Assembly: GCF_002160915.1 (NCBI RefSeq)
Contig: NZ_NFLM01000006.1
Location: 62,001-126,000, forward strand
Reading direction: 5' to 3'
From: Faecalibacterium sp. An121
Lineage (GTDB): Bacteria > Bacillota > Clostridia > Oscillospirales > Ruminococcaceae
Length of the DNA stretch: 64,000 nucleotides
The notes beneath the pieces were generated by a model. That model was not told the DNA's origin. It did no database searches and was given only the letters and a program-made list of their open reading frames with translations. Numbering within the stretch: position 1 is the first letter of the stretch; the number at the start of each line of letters is the position of its first letter. Below are positions 15,771 through 25,572 of the stretch, piece after piece. A program made the translations under genes and the position numbers.

Positions 15771-17654
15771 TCAAAACCAATCCCAGGGCCAGATGGTGGT
15801 CGTGTCCGACGAGCTGGAGCTGCCGCTCTGCCCCTCCGAGGAGGAACTGGAGGAGCCGCCGCCCCACAGGTCGCTCCACCAGTCGCCGCCGCTGTCTGCG
15901 CCGCTGCCCGCATCCGAGCTGGCGGGCGGTTCGGGCGCAGGCTCCGGCCCGGCCGATACCGTCACATTGACCCGGGTGTTGAACTTGACGGTGGACCCGG
16001 CCGCCGTCTCCTGGGCAATGATGGTGCCCACAGGCTGGTCGCTGTAAGCCTGGGTCTGGCTGCCCAGGGTCAGACGGTTCTGCACCAGCAGGGTACGGGC
16101 GTCATCCACCGTCATGCCTACCACCGAGGGTACGGTGGTGGTGGTGGTGACCTGCTGGCGGCTGACATACACCACCACGGTGCTGCCCGCAGGCACCACG
16201 GTGCCGGCCACAGGGTCGGTGCGGATCACCGCGCCCACCGCCACCGAAGGCTCCACGTTCTGCACCACCAGTACCGACAGGCCGCTGTCCCGCAGCAGCT
16301 GCTCGGCGTCGGCCTGCACATAGTTGGTGGTGTCGGGGATGGTGACATACTGGGTGCCCAGGCTGACGGTCAGGGTGACGGTCTGGCCTTCCCGCACCAC
16401 GCGGCCCGCCGCCGGAGACTGCTTGTAGATATAGCCCTCGCCGTAGGTGCTGCTGTATTCCTCCACCCACTCGATGTTGATCTGTCCCGAACTGACCTGG
16501 GGGCTGGCCTCGGCCTCGGTGCGGGTCTCGCCCACATAGTCCTCCAGGACGATGTCGGCTTTCTGGTCGGTGAGCATATTGTTGGCGTTGCGCAGGATCA
16601 TCAGGCACAGAGCGGCGCAGGCCACGGCAAAGGCCACCGTGATGCCCAGCAGCACCGGGATGAATACCGAGCGCTTCTTTTTCCGTTTATGGGGCCGCTG
16701 GCCGGACGGCCCTGCGGTATGTGGCTCTTTTTTCTGGCTCATTGTCTGTTTGACCACCTTTTCAGGTGCTTCCTCCGTGATATACTTGTAGGCAAAGACC
16801 ACATCCGGGTCCTTGACATACTGGTCCAGGGCGCTGAGCATCTCCCGGGCGCTGGCATAGCGGTTCTCGGGCAGCTTGGCCATGGCCTTTTCGGTGATCT
16901 CCACCAGGGCCCGCGGTGTATCGGGCGCGGCCTGGGCCAGGGGCTGGGGGGTGTCGGTGATCTGCTTGAGGGCCACCTTGACCGCGTCGTCCCCGTCGAA
17001 GGGCAGCCGCCCCGACAGCATCTCGTACATCATCACGCCCACCGAGTAGATGTCGCTGCGGGGGCCTGTCATTTCCCCTTTGGCCTGTTCGGGGCTGATA
17101 TAGTGGACGCTGCCCATGGCCTTGCCGCTGATCAGCTGGTTTTCGGCCCGGGAGATCCGGGCGATGCCGAAATCCATCATCCGCAGCTGGCCGTTGTCCA
17201 GCAGCATGATGTTCTGGGGTTTGACGTCCCGGTGCACCACCCCATTGCGGTGGGCATGGTCCAGCGCCTGCAGGATCTGGGAGATAAAATGGACCGTCTC
17301 CCGGCTGGTCAGCCTGCCGCCCCGCTCGTTGAGGTACTCCCGCAACGTCATGCCGTTGACATACTCCATCACGATATATTGCAGCCGGTCGGTGACCGAC
17401 ACATCGTACACCTTGACGATGTTGGGATGGTGCAGCAGCGAGATGGCCTTGGACTCGTTCTTGAACCGGTTGACCAGGTCCGGGTCGTGCATATACTCGG
17501 CCCGCAGCACCTTGACCGCCACCACCGTGCCGGCGGGCACCGGGCCGTTCTGGCCCACCGCCACCGCCTTGTAGACGTTGGCCATCCCTCCCGAGCCGAT
17601 CAGCTCCCGCACCTCATACAGGCCGTCCAGCTTTTTGCCGATCAGATTATCCAT
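15771..17654 (-). CDS. prkC: PASTA-domain Ser/Thr protein kinase
   Basis: Encodes 627 residues. The N-terminal Hanks-type kinase has the glycine loop GSGGMANVY, the VAVK lysine, HRDVKPQN and DFG (residues 12-270). Then come a basic juxtamembrane stretch (KRKKKR), one membrane helix (VFIPVLLGITVAFAVACAAL) and at least two clear PASTA repeats outside (TTTVPSVVGMTVDDA, YVTIPDTTNYVQADA). It ends in a Ser/Gly-rich tail. The family senses peptidoglycan fragments and controls growth, division and spore germination. The start overlaps the phosphatase stop by 8 nt. Confidence 0.95.
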   Translation of the reverse strand: MDNLIGKKLDGLYEVRELIGSGGMANVYKAVAVGQNGPVPAGTVVAVKVLRAEYMHDPDLVNRFKNESKAISLLHHPNIVKVYDVSVTDRLQYIVMEYVNGMTLREYLNERGGRLTSRETVHFISQILQALDHAHRNGVVHRDVKPQNIMLLDNGQLRMMDFGIARISRAENQLISGKAMGSVHYISPEQAKGEMTGPRSDIYSVGVMMYEMLSGRLPFDGDDAVKVALKQITDTPQPLAQAAPDTPRALVEITEKAMAKLPENRYASAREMLSALDQYVKDPDVVFAYKYITEEAPEKVVKQTMSQKKEPHTAGPSGQRPHKRKKKRSVFIPVLLGITVAFAVACAALCLMILRNANNMLTDQKADIVLEDYVGETRTEAEASPQVSSGQINIEWVEEYSSTYGEGYIYKQSPAAGRVVREGQTVTLTVSLGTQYVTIPDTTNYVQADAEQLLRDSGLSVLVVQNVEPSVAVGAVIRTDPVAGTVVPAGSTVVVYVSRQQVTTTTTVPSVVGMTVDDARTLLVQNRLTLGSQTQAYSDQPVGTIIAQETAAGSTVKFNTRVNVTVSAGPEPAPEPPASSDAGSGADSGGDWWSDLWGGGSSSSSSEGQSGSSSSSDTTTIWPWDWF

Positions 17655-18399
17655 GGCGCTGTACCTCCACCGGCTCGATGCCCAGCAGAAGGGCTGTGAT
17701 GTTGTCCTGGCCGCCCGCCGCGTTGGCCGCGTCGATCAGCCGGTCGGGCAGGTCATAGAAGTTGACCTTGTTCAGCAGCGACTCGATCTCCCCCACCGTC
17801 AGGGCGTTGGTCAGCCCGTCCGAGCACAGCAGCAGCATATCCCCCGGCAGCACCACCACCGAGTTGTTGTCCGGCCCCAGGCGGTAATCCACCCCCAGAG
17901 CGCGGGTGATGATGTTCTTTTGAGGATGGTGTTCCGCCTCCTCGGGGGTGATGGTGCCGCAGTCCACCAGCTCCTGCACATAGGAATGGTCGTGGGTCAG
18001 CTGATGCAGCCGCCCCGTGTGGAACAGGTAGGCCCGGGAATCCCCTGCATGGCAGATATAGGCCCGGCCATCCCGCACCAGGGTGCAGACCACCGTGGTG
18101 CCCATGCCGGCCAAAGCCTCCTCCTGGGCGGATTTCTGGAAGATATAGTGGTTGGCGTTTTCCAGCGCCTGGGTCAGGAACTGTTCCTCGGCGCCGGGCA
18201 GGCAGCGTCCATACTGGTCCTGGAAGCAGCGCTCGATCACATCGCAGGCCCCATGGGAAGCTTCCCGGCCTCCCCGTGCGCCGCCCATCCCGTCGCACAC
18301 CAGGCCCCAGGCCGCGCCGCCGGGCAATTCCCCCGCACGGAAGTCGTCCTGGTTTTCCCGCCGGACCCGGCCCACATCAGTTTTCCCTGCAAGTTTCAT
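17647..18399 (-). CDS. prpC: PP2C-family Ser/Thr phosphatase
   Basis: Encodes 250 residues of the PP2C family, the partner that reverses PrkC phosphorylation. Metal-binding motifs are readable: TDVGRVRRENQDD near the start, VCDGMGGARGG, TTVVCTLV, HAGDSRAYL and LLLCSDGLTNAL, with QDNITALL near the end. The ATG at 18399 has GGAAAGGAGATGCCT upstream. It overlaps the rlmN end by 23 nt and the kinase start by 8 nt, so the three genes are tightly coupled. Confidence 0.94.
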   Translation of the reverse strand: MKLAGKTDVGRVRRENQDDFRAGELPGGAAWGLVCDGMGGARGGREASHGACDVIERCFQDQYGRCLPGAEEQFLTQALENANHYIFQKSAQEEALAGMGTTVVCTLVRDGRAYICHAGDSRAYLFHTGRLHQLTHDHSYVQELVDCGTITPEEAEHHPQKNIITRALGVDYRLGPDNNSVVVLPGDMLLLCSDGLTNALTVGEIESLLNKVNFYDLPDRLIDAANAAGGQDNITALLLGIEPVEVQRHG

Positions 18400-19468
18400 A
18401 GGCATCTCCTTTCCCATCCGGCTGTGTGTGCTGCGCCTGGACCATCTCCTCCCGGCGCAGCTGGCCGCAGGCTGCGCTGATCTCGCTGCCCAGCCTGCGG
18501 CGGACGGTGGCGTTGACTCCAAGGCTCGTCAGCTTGGCCTGGAAGCGCCGGACATTCTCGGCGTCGGTGGCCGAATAGGGGCTGCCGTCCACCGGGTTGA
18601 TGGGGATCAGATTGACATGGGCCCCCATCCCCCGGATCAGGCCGGCCAGCTGCCGGGCGCAGGCGTCGGAATCGTTGACGCCCCGCACCATCGAGTATTC
18701 GAAGCTGACCCGGCGGCCGGTGGTGTCCTGGTAGCGGCGCACCGCGTCCATCAGCTGGGCCACCGGGTAGGCGTTGTTCACCGGCATCATCTGGCTGCGG
18801 ATCGCATCGTTGGGGGCGTGCAGCGAGATGGACAAAGTCAGCTGGAGCTTGCGCTGAGCCAGCCGGTCGATCTGAGGCACGATGCCGCAGGTGGAAAGGC
18901 TGATGTTGCGCATACCGATGTTGACCCCGTCGGGGGACGAAATGAGGGAGAGGAACTTCATCACCTGGTCAAAGTTGTCCAGCGGTTCCCCAATGCCCAT
19001 CAGGACGATGTGGGAGATGCGCTCCCCGATGTCCTTCTGGGCTGTGTAGATCTCGGAGCAGATCTCCCCCGCCTCCAGATCCCGCACCCGGCCGGCCTGG
19101 GTGGACGCGCAGAAGCGGCAGCCCATCCGGCAGCCCACCTGGGTGGACACGCAGACGGTGCAGCCATAGTGATAGCGCATGACCACCGTCTCGATGCAGT
19201 TGCCGTCCGCCATCCGCAGCAGGTATTTGACCGTGCCGTCCTTTGCCTGCTGCCGCCGTTCGATCTGGGGCGCGGCGATATAAAACGCCTCCTCCAGCCG
19301 GGCCAGCAGGGCCTTGGGCTGGTCGGTCATGGCGGCAAAGTCGGTGACCAGTTTCTGGTGCACCCAGTGGAAGATCTGCTTTGCCCGGAAGGCCGGCTGG
19401 CCCATGGCCTTCATCTCGGCGGCCAGTTCCTCAACAGTCAGGGAAGATATGCAGCGTTTGTGTTCCAT
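18377..19468 (-). CDS. rlmN: 23S rRNA (adenine2503-C2)-methyltransferase RlmN
   Basis: Encodes 363 residues of the radical-SAM enzyme that methylates A2503 of 23S rRNA and A37 of some tRNAs. The cluster-binding CRMGCRFC is near residue 117. GEPLDNFDQV and SLHAPND are family signatures, and the second catalytic cysteine lies in the C-terminal part (SAACGQL). The ATG has CAGGAGACTACC upstream. It sits between rsmB and prpC as in other Bacillota. Confidence 0.96.
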   Translation of the reverse strand: MEHKRCISSLTVEELAAEMKAMGQPAFRAKQIFHWVHQKLVTDFAAMTDQPKALLARLEEAFYIAAPQIERRQQAKDGTVKYLLRMADGNCIETVVMRYHYGCTVCVSTQVGCRMGCRFCASTQAGRVRDLEAGEICSEIYTAQKDIGERISHIVLMGIGEPLDNFDQVMKFLSLISSPDGVNIGMRNISLSTCGIVPQIDRLAQRKLQLTLSISLHAPNDAIRSQMMPVNNAYPVAQLMDAVRRYQDTTGRRVSFEYSMVRGVNDSDACARQLAGLIRGMGAHVNLIPINPVDGSPYSATDAENVRRFQAKLTSLGVNATVRRRLGSEISAACGQLRREEMVQAQHTQPDGKGDAYETCREN

Positions 19469-19585
19469 GGTAGTCTCCTGTGCAGCGGCACGAGCGCGCT
19501 CTGCCCGGTATGCCGGCGCCGGGAAAGCCCGGATGCAGCCGCACCCCCGCTTGCCCGGCAGGCAGATCCCGCGCAGTGGACCCTC

Positions 19586-20905
19586 TCAGTCCCGCTGCAA
19601 TACACAGATGAAAAAGCCGTCCATCCCGGTGCGGCTGGGCACCGACAGGGCCCCCAGAGGGCCGGCTTCCATACCCTGGGGCAGGGCCGGCTGGGGCCGC
19701 ACCACCCGGAAATCCGGCTGCCGCTCCAGAAACGCCTGGATCTGGGCCTGGTTTTCGTCGGGATGGATGGTGCAGGTGGAATAGACCAGACGCCCGCCCG
19801 GCTTGAGGTAGCCGGCGGCGCAGTCCAGAATGGCGCGCTGGGTATCCAGCAGCTGCCGGCGGCGGGGCTCGTCCAGGGTCTTGTAGCGGATATCCGGCTT
19901 TTTGTGCAGGATACCCAGGCCGCTGCACGGCACGTCGGCCAGCACCCGGTCCGCCCGGGGAAACGCGGGGTTGGGCTTTGCGGCGTCGTTGCACACCGCT
20001 TCCACACAGCCAAGGCCCATCCGGCCGGCAGCGGTGCGGATCAGCCCCACCCGCTTGGGGGTGACGTCGCAGCTGAGCAGCCGGCCGCTGTCCCCCATCT
20101 CCTGGGCCAGGGTCAGGGTCTTGCCGCCCGGAGCGGCGCAGAGATCCAGCACCGTCTCCCCGGGCCGCGCACCCACACAGAGGGCCGCCAGCTGGCTGGC
20201 CTGCCCTTCCACATGGAAGTACCCCTGCGCAAACAGCGGGCTGGCGGCAGGGCTGCCCTCAAAGGCGGCCAGCAGGCTGCCCGGCACGCGGCCCGGCACA
20301 GCCTCGACCCCTTCCCCGGCCAGCAGGTCCGCCAGGGCTTCCGGGGTGGTCTTGAGGGGGTTGGCCCGCAGGGCGGTGCGCCCTCCATCCGCCGGGGCGG
20401 TCAGGATATCCAGAGCCTCATCGGGGTAGTATTGGCGGAGAAACGCAGCCACATCCCGCCCCGCCGAGCCCAGCACCATCAGCCGCTGGACCTCGTCCTC
20501 AAAGGAGGCAGCGGACAGGTCATAGTTGCAGGCTTTGCGGAGCACGGCGTTCACCAGTCCTGCCGCGCTGGACTTGCCAAACGCCCGGACCAGCTCCACC
20601 GCCTCATGGACGGCGGCCGGGGCCGGCACCTGCATATACCTGGCCTGGGTCAGGGCGCTGCGCAGGATGGCCCGCACCGGCGGGTCCAGCCTGTCCACCC
20701 CCTTGGGCAGAAACTGCCCCAGGATAAAATCCAGCGTGGCCTGCCGCTCGACGGTGGTGTAAAAGATGGCGGCGGCAAAGGCGCGGTCCCGCCCGGCCAG
20801 GGCGCTGCGGTCCAGCTGAGCGTCCAGCACCAGGTTGGCATAGCCCCCCTGCTCCTGATGCAGCAGGGCTTCCACCGCCGCGGCCCGCGGGCCCCGGGGC
20901 CTCAA
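19586..20905 (-). CDS. rsmB: 16S rRNA (cytosine967-C5)-methyltransferase RsmB
   Basis: Encodes 439 residues with a NusB-like N-terminal domain (about 1-140) and a Rossmann methyltransferase domain. SAM-binding DLCAAPGGKTLTLAQ and the catalytic DVPCSGLG and VYSTCTIHPDEN motifs are clear. The likely start is a TTG whose second and third bases begin the fmt stop (TTGA overlap), giving tight coupling; a GTG ten codons later is the alternative. A gap of 117 nt without recognisable content separates it from rlmN. Confidence 0.94.
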   Translation of the reverse strand: MRPRGPRAAAVEALLHQEQGGYANLVLDAQLDRSALAGRDRAFAAAIFYTTVERQATLDFILGQFLPKGVDRLDPPVRAILRSALTQARYMQVPAPAAVHEAVELVRAFGKSSAAGLVNAVLRKACNYDLSAASFEDEVQRLMVLGSAGRDVAAFLRQYYPDEALDILTAPADGGRTALRANPLKTTPEALADLLAGEGVEAVPGRVPGSLLAAFEGSPAASPLFAQGYFHVEGQASQLAALCVGARPGETVLDLCAAPGGKTLTLAQEMGDSGRLLSCDVTPKRVGLIRTAAGRMGLGCVEAVCNDAAKPNPAFPRADRVLADVPCSGLGILHKKPDIRYKTLDEPRRRQLLDTQRAILDCAAGYLKPGGRLVYSTCTIHPDENQAQIQAFLERQPDFRVVRPQPALPQGMEAGPLGALSVPSRTGMDGFFICVLQRD

Positions 20906-21822
20906 AGGAGATCCCCCGCTTTGAGCCGCAGCCCCGCGGCAAAGGCGCTGCCCTCCATGGGCTTGGAGCCCTCGGGCACCACCTGCAGCAGCTCCACGGC
21001 GCCCTCCCCGCAGGCCACCGTCAGGGGCTTTGTGCGCAGGACGGTGCCGGGGGCCTCGCCCTGGCTGTCAGCCAGACGGCAGGCCATCACCTTGACCTTG
21101 CGTCCCCCGCCGGTGACGAACCAGGCGGCGGGCCAGGGGTTCATCCCGCGCACCCAGTTGTGGATGTGGGATGCCGGGTCGGTCCAGTGGAACCGGGCCA
21201 TTTCCTTGGTCAGCATGGGGGCCAGGGTGGCGGCCTCGTGGTCCTGGGGCACAGGGGTCAGGGTGCCGGCGGCGATCTGCGGCAGGGTGCTGCACAGCAG
21301 CCGGGCCCCCGCCTCGGTCACACGGTCGAACAGCTCGCCGCTGGTCTCCTCGGGCTGGATGGCGATCTTTTCACAGGCCAGCACGTCTCCGGTGTCCAGC
21401 CCTTCGTCCATCTGCATGATGGAAACGCCGGTCTCGGCATCGCCGTTCAGCACCGCCCACTGGACCGGCGCGCTGCCCCGGTATTTGGGCAGCAGGGACA
21501 CATGCAGGTTGATGCAGCCGAACCGGGGCACGGCCAGCACCTGCGCCGGCAGGATGCAGCCATAGGCCACCACCACGATCAGCTCAGGGGCCAGGGCGCG
21601 GATGTTGGCGTCCTCTCCCCCGTCCCGCAGGGTGCGGGGCTGGAACACAGGGGTACCGTGGGCCAGGGCCACCTGCTTGACAGGGGGCGGGGTCAGCACC
21701 TGCTTGCGGCCCACAGGCTTATCCCGCCGGGTGTAGACGGCGCAGACCTCATGCCCTGCGGCATACAGAGCCTCCAGACAGGCGGCTGCAATGTCCGGGG
21801 TGCCCATAAACAGGATGCGCAT
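20902..21822 (-). CDS. fmt: Methionyl-tRNA formyltransferase
   Basis: Encodes 306 residues. Fmt formylates initiator Met-tRNA with 10-formyl-tetrahydrofolate. MRILFMGTPDIAAACLEAL at the start, NLHVSLLPKYRGSAPVQWA and MDEGLDTGDVL are the standard motifs, with Asn/His/Asp catalytic residues in place. A C-terminal OB domain follows. The start codon directly follows the def stop, with AAGGAG just before. Confidence 0.96.
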   Translation of the reverse strand: MRILFMGTPDIAAACLEALYAAGHEVCAVYTRRDKPVGRKQVLTPPPVKQVALAHGTPVFQPRTLRDGGEDANIRALAPELIVVVAYGCILPAQVLAVPRFGCINLHVSLLPKYRGSAPVQWAVLNGDAETGVSIMQMDEGLDTGDVLACEKIAIQPEETSGELFDRVTEAGARLLCSTLPQIAAGTLTPVPQDHEAATLAPMLTKEMARFHWTDPASHIHNWVRGMNPWPAAWFVTGGGRKVKVMACRLADSQGEAPGTVLRTKPLTVACGEGAVELLQVVPEGSKPMEGSAFAAGLRLKAGDLL

Positions 21823-22356
21823 TTAGTTCTCCTTTGCGTTGCGGGCGGCCTCGCGGCCCTCCTCGGTGTCCTCATAGAAATAGTCGCTGGACTGCATGAT
21901 GGTGATGCCGTCCAGATGGTCGTTCTCGTGCTGGATGCACCGGCCCAGCAGGCCGTCGGCCTCCAGCTCGAACCACTGGCCGCTGCGGTCCTGGGCCCGC
22001 ACCTTGACGGCTGCGGGCCGGGTCACGGCGCCGTTGTGGCCCGGGAACGACAGGCAGCCCTCATAGTGGGTCTCGGTCTCCTCCGAGACTGCCACGATCT
22101 CAGGGTTGATAAAGTCGATGAACTTGTACTCGTACCCCTCGGGGATCTCCTCGGGGGCGTCGGTGGTGTCCCACACTACGAACAGCCGGCGCAGCATCCC
22201 CACCTGGGGGCCTGCCAGACCCACGCCGTCGGCGGCGATCATCGTCTCATGCATATCGTCCAGCAGGGTGGCCAGACGCTGGTCAAACTGGGTCACAGGG
22301 CGGCAGACCTTGTTCAAAATGGGGTCGCCTTCCTGCACGATGGTACGGATTGCCAT
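21823..22356 (-). CDS. def: Peptide deformylase
   Basis: Encodes 177 residues. The three deformylase motifs are present: GVGLAGPQVG, EGCLSFPG and QHENDHLDG, giving the Cys and two His metal ligands and the catalytic Glu. It removes formyl groups from new proteins and pairs with fmt next door. The start has GGGAGG upstream. Asp is found where HEXDH often has another residue, within family variation. Confidence 0.96.
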   Translation of the reverse strand: MAIRTIVQEGDPILNKVCRPVTQFDQRLATLLDDMHETMIAADGVGLAGPQVGMLRRLFVVWDTTDAPEEIPEGYEYKFIDFINPEIVAVSEETETHYEGCLSFPGHNGAVTRPAAVKVRAQDRSGQWFELEADGLLGRCIQHENDHLDGITIMQSSDYFYEDTEEGREAARNAKEN

Positions 22357-22407
22357 AAATCATTTCCTCCCTTAATCGCAAAACTTGGAGCGCTGCGCGC
22401 CCCGCGG

Positions 22408-24672
22408 TCAGATCTCTCCATCCGAGTGCATATCCACCGCCAGCGCAGCCCGGGCGGGCAGTTTTTCCTGCTCGTACAGGCCCAGAGCCTGGCGCAGCAA
22501 AGCCCGGAACCGCTTGTCGTTGCGGCACTTGATGGTGAGTTTATAGCGGTATACTTCGTTGATCATCAGGATGCTGCCGGGGGTGGGGCCCAGCACCCGC
22601 AGGGGGATGTCCGGCTGTTTGACCGCCAGCCCTGCCAGAAGCTGGCCAAAGCGGGCGGCCGCCTGAGCCACCTCCCCTTCCTTCTTGCCCGAAAAACTGA
22701 CGATACACAGGCTGCAGAAGGGCGGGTAGAGCCCCAGCCGCCGGTATTCGATCTCCTGGGCAAAAAAGGCGTCGTAGTCCTGCGCGGCGGCCAGCGCCAG
22801 CACCTGGTTGGCGGGGTCGGTGGTCTGGATGATGGCCCGCCCCGGACTGGAAGCCCGGCCGCTGCGGCCCACCACCTGGGTCACCAGGCTGAACACCGTC
22901 TCGCTGGCCCGGAAGCCCTGTGCAAACAGCAGTGAATCGATGCCCAGCACCCCCACCAGGGTCACGTCCTCAAAATCCAGCCCTTTGGCCACCATCTGGG
23001 TGCCCACCATGATGTCGTATTCATGGCGGGCAAACTGGGCCAGCAGTTTTTCGTGGGCATCCTTGGCGGCGGTGGTATCCTGGTCCATCCGCAGCACCCT
23101 CGCCTCGGGGAACAGGGCCGCCAGTTCTTCTTCCGCCTTCTGGGTGCCGAAGCCCCAGTATTGCAGCCTGCCCCCGCAGGCCGGGCAGGTCTCGGGGCGG
23201 GGGGACAGCTGGGTGCCGCAGTAGTGGCAAAGCAGCCGTCCGCCCCCCGCCTTGTGGTACACCATGGGCACGCTGCACTTGGGGCATTTGAGTACCTGGC
23301 GGCAGTCCTCGCACTGGGCCATGGTCTGGTAACCCCGGCGATTGAGCAGCAGGATGGCCTGCTTGCCGGCGGCCAGGTTTTCTTTCAGGGCATCTTCCAA
23401 AGCCAGGCTGATCTCCCGGGGGTTGCCCGCAGCCAGCTCGGCCCGCATATCTACGATCTGGACGCTGGGCAGCGGCTGGCCCGCATACCGCCGGGTCAGC
23501 CGTACCAGCTGGCACCGCCCCGCCTGCGCCTCATAAAACGTCTCGGTGCTGGGGGTGGCGCTGGCCAGCACCAGCATCGCGCCGTTTTTGGCAGCCCGCC
23601 ACCGGGCCACTTCGTGGGCCGAGTACCGGGGCGCCGACTCGGAGCGGTAGGTGTGCTCCTGTTCCTCGTCTATGACGATCAGGCCGATCTTTTCCAGCGG
23701 CGCAAACACGGCGCTGCGGGTGCCCACCACGATATCGGCCCCGCCGTCCTGGATCATCTGCCATTGCAGCAGCCGCTCGGTGTGGTTGAGGGCCGAATGC
23801 TGCACCGCCACCCGCCTGCCGAACCTGGCCTTGAGGCGGCGGATCATCTGGGGGGTCAGGCTGATCTCGGGCACCAGCACCAGGGCGGTGCGGCCCAGGT
23901 CCAGGCACCGCTGGATCAGCTGCAGGAACACCAGGGTCTTGCCGCTGCCGGTGACCCCGTAGAGCAGCGCGGCATGGGGCCGGCCTGTCTCCAGATGGGG
24001 GGCCAGAGCCTGATAGGCGTCCTGCTGCTCTTTTGTCAGCTCCAGGTGTTCGGCTTCCTGGGGGATGTGGGCGTACAGGTCGATGGACTTGTTCACCCGC
24101 TGGCTGGCCAGCACCCCTTTGGCACAGAGGTTTTCGGCTACCGCCCGGCTGATCCCATGGGTCTCCAGATCCGCCTGGGTGCGGGGTCCCCCGCCCAGCA
24201 GCGCCACCGCCGCCAGCTGCTTGGCTGTGGGCTTGGGCTTTTGGGGCAGCGGGCCCGCCAGGCTGTACAGGATCTCGGTGTGGCGCACCAGCTGCTTTTG
24301 CAGCACGGGCGTCACACCGTCGGCGGCCAGGGCGGGCTTATACTGGGCCCCATAGGGGATCACCGCCTTGACCGCCTCATACCAGGTGCAGAAGGTGCGC
24401 GCCTTCAAAAAGCGCACCAGCTCCAGCAGTTCCTCGGTGAGGCAGGCGGAGGCGGGCGCCACGTCAAAGATGTATTTCAGTTTGGCGTTCTCGGGCTCGG
24501 CGTCGCAGGCCAGCACCACCCCCATGCGGGGGCGGCTGCCGCGGCCGAAAGGCACCAGCACCATACTGCCCAGCCGCACCTGGTTTTGCTGGTCGGGCAT
24601 GACCGCGTAGGTATACAGCTTATCAAAGTGAAAGGCCGCGTTGCTCACCGCAACACCCACCGTCTTCGGCAT
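22408..24672 (-). CDS. priA: Primosomal helicase PriA
   Basis: Encodes 754 residues. PriA restarts stalled replication forks. An N-terminal DNA-binding domain is followed by helicase motif I GVTGSGKT, a DEEQ box (DEEQEHTYRSE), eight zinc-binding cysteines (CEDCRQVLKCPKC, CHYCGTQL, CPACGG) and motifs V/VI in the last third (VGRSGRASSPG). The start has AAAGGAAGC upstream. In B. subtilis rpoZ and coaBC separate gmk from priA; neither is here. Confidence 0.95.
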   Translation of the reverse strand: MPKTVGVAVSNAAFHFDKLYTYAVMPDQQNQVRLGSMVLVPFGRGSRPRMGVVLACDAEPENAKLKYIFDVAPASACLTEELLELVRFLKARTFCTWYEAVKAVIPYGAQYKPALAADGVTPVLQKQLVRHTEILYSLAGPLPQKPKPTAKQLAAVALLGGGPRTQADLETHGISRAVAENLCAKGVLASQRVNKSIDLYAHIPQEAEHLELTKEQQDAYQALAPHLETGRPHAALLYGVTGSGKTLVFLQLIQRCLDLGRTALVLVPEISLTPQMIRRLKARFGRRVAVQHSALNHTERLLQWQMIQDGGADIVVGTRSAVFAPLEKIGLIVIDEEQEHTYRSESAPRYSAHEVARWRAAKNGAMLVLASATPSTETFYEAQAGRCQLVRLTRRYAGQPLPSVQIVDMRAELAAGNPREISLALEDALKENLAAGKQAILLLNRRGYQTMAQCEDCRQVLKCPKCSVPMVYHKAGGGRLLCHYCGTQLSPRPETCPACGGRLQYWGFGTQKAEEELAALFPEARVLRMDQDTTAAKDAHEKLLAQFARHEYDIMVGTQMVAKGLDFEDVTLVGVLGIDSLLFAQGFRASETVFSLVTQVVGRSGRASSPGRAIIQTTDPANQVLALAAAQDYDAFFAQEIEYRRLGLYPPFCSLCIVSFSGKKEGEVAQAAARFGQLLAGLAVKQPDIPLRVLGPTPGSILMINEVYRYKLTIKCRNDKRFRALLRQALGLYEQEKLPARAALAVDMHSDGEI

Positions 24673-24720
24673 CCGTCCAGCTTCCTTTCTTTGTGGTATG
24701 TATCGCTTTTCCGGTCCCGC

Positions 24721-25293
24721 TCAGAGGGACAGCCCGGAGCGCCGGATCATCACATCGTACAGTTCCTCTGCGGCCCGTCCGATGTCATCGTTGACGATCT
24801 TCAGGTCGAACGCATCGGCGCAGCGCAGCTCCTCCTGCGCGATGGCCAGCCGCTGCCGGATGTTCGCCTCGCTGTCGGTGCCGCGGCCCCGCAGCCGGGC
24901 TTCCAGCGTATCAAAGGACGGGGGGAGCAAAAAGATGCTGGTGGACCCGGGGTAGAGCCGCTTGATGTTGGCTGCGCCGTGGATGTCGATGTTCAGCAGC
25001 GTCAGCTTGCCTGCGGCCATCCGCTTTTCCACCTCGGAGCGCAGGGTGCCGTAGTAGTTGCCATTGAAATGGTTGCTCTCCAGGATCTCCCCCTGTTCCA
25101 GCATCTGCAAAAACTGCTCTTTGGTGCGGTAATAGTAGTTGACCCCTTCCTTCTCCCCTTCGCGGGGGGCGCGGGTGGTGGCCGAGATGGTCTTTTCAAT
25201 CTCGGGATGGGCCTGCCGCAGCCGGCTCATCACGCTGTCCTTGCCGACGCCCGACGGCCCCGACACTACAAACAAATATTTTTCGCCTTCCAT
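24721..25293 (-). CDS. gmk: Guanylate kinase
   Basis: Encodes 190 residues. The P-loop SGPSGVGKDSVMSRL is at residues 10-24, and the GMP-binding STTRAPREGE and YYYR segments follow. It makes GDP from GMP. AGGAGGAAGC precedes the ATG. It directly follows remA, as in most Bacillota. Confidence 0.96.
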   Translation of the reverse strand: MEGEKYLFVVSGPSGVGKDSVMSRLRQAHPEIEKTISATTRAPREGEKEGVNYYYRTKEQFLQMLEQGEILESNHFNGNYYGTLRSEVEKRMAAGKLTLLNIDIHGAANIKRLYPGSTSIFLLPPSFDTLEARLRGRGTDSEANIRQRLAIAQEELRCADAFDLKIVNDDIGRAAEELYDVMIRRSGLSL

Positions 25294-25295
25294 GG

Positions 25296-25568
25296 TTATG
25301 CTTCCTCCTGTGGGGATTTGGGGTCGGGCTGGACCGGGCTTCCTGCGCGGCCCGCCACCGTCTCGGGCTGCAGAGCCGACAGGATCACATGGTCCGAATC
25401 CATGATCAAGACCGCCCGGGTACTGCGCCCATAGGAAGCGTCGATCAGCCGGCCCTGCTCCCGCGCCTCTTTGACGATGCGCTTGATGGGAGCGGAATCC
25501 GGGCTGACCACCGCCACCAGCCGCTCGGCGCTGACCATATTCCCAAACCCAATGTTGATCAGTCTCAT
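25296..25568 (-). CDS. remA: RemA/DUF370 regulatory protein
   Basis: Encodes 90 residues of the RemA (YlzA) family. In B. subtilis RemA is a DNA-binding activator of matrix and osmoprotection genes. The conserved core [20 protein letters not shown] and [20 protein letters not shown] is complete; the Pro-rich tail is variable. It lies 4 nt from yicC and 2 nt from gmk, so coupled translation is likely. The target genes in this organism are unknown. Confidence 0.93.
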   Translation of the reverse strand: MRLINIGFGNMVSAERLVAVVSPDSAPIKRIVKEAREQGRLIDASYGRSTRAVLIMDSDHVILSALQPETVAGRAGSPVQPDPKSPQEEA

Positions 25569-25572
25569 ACCC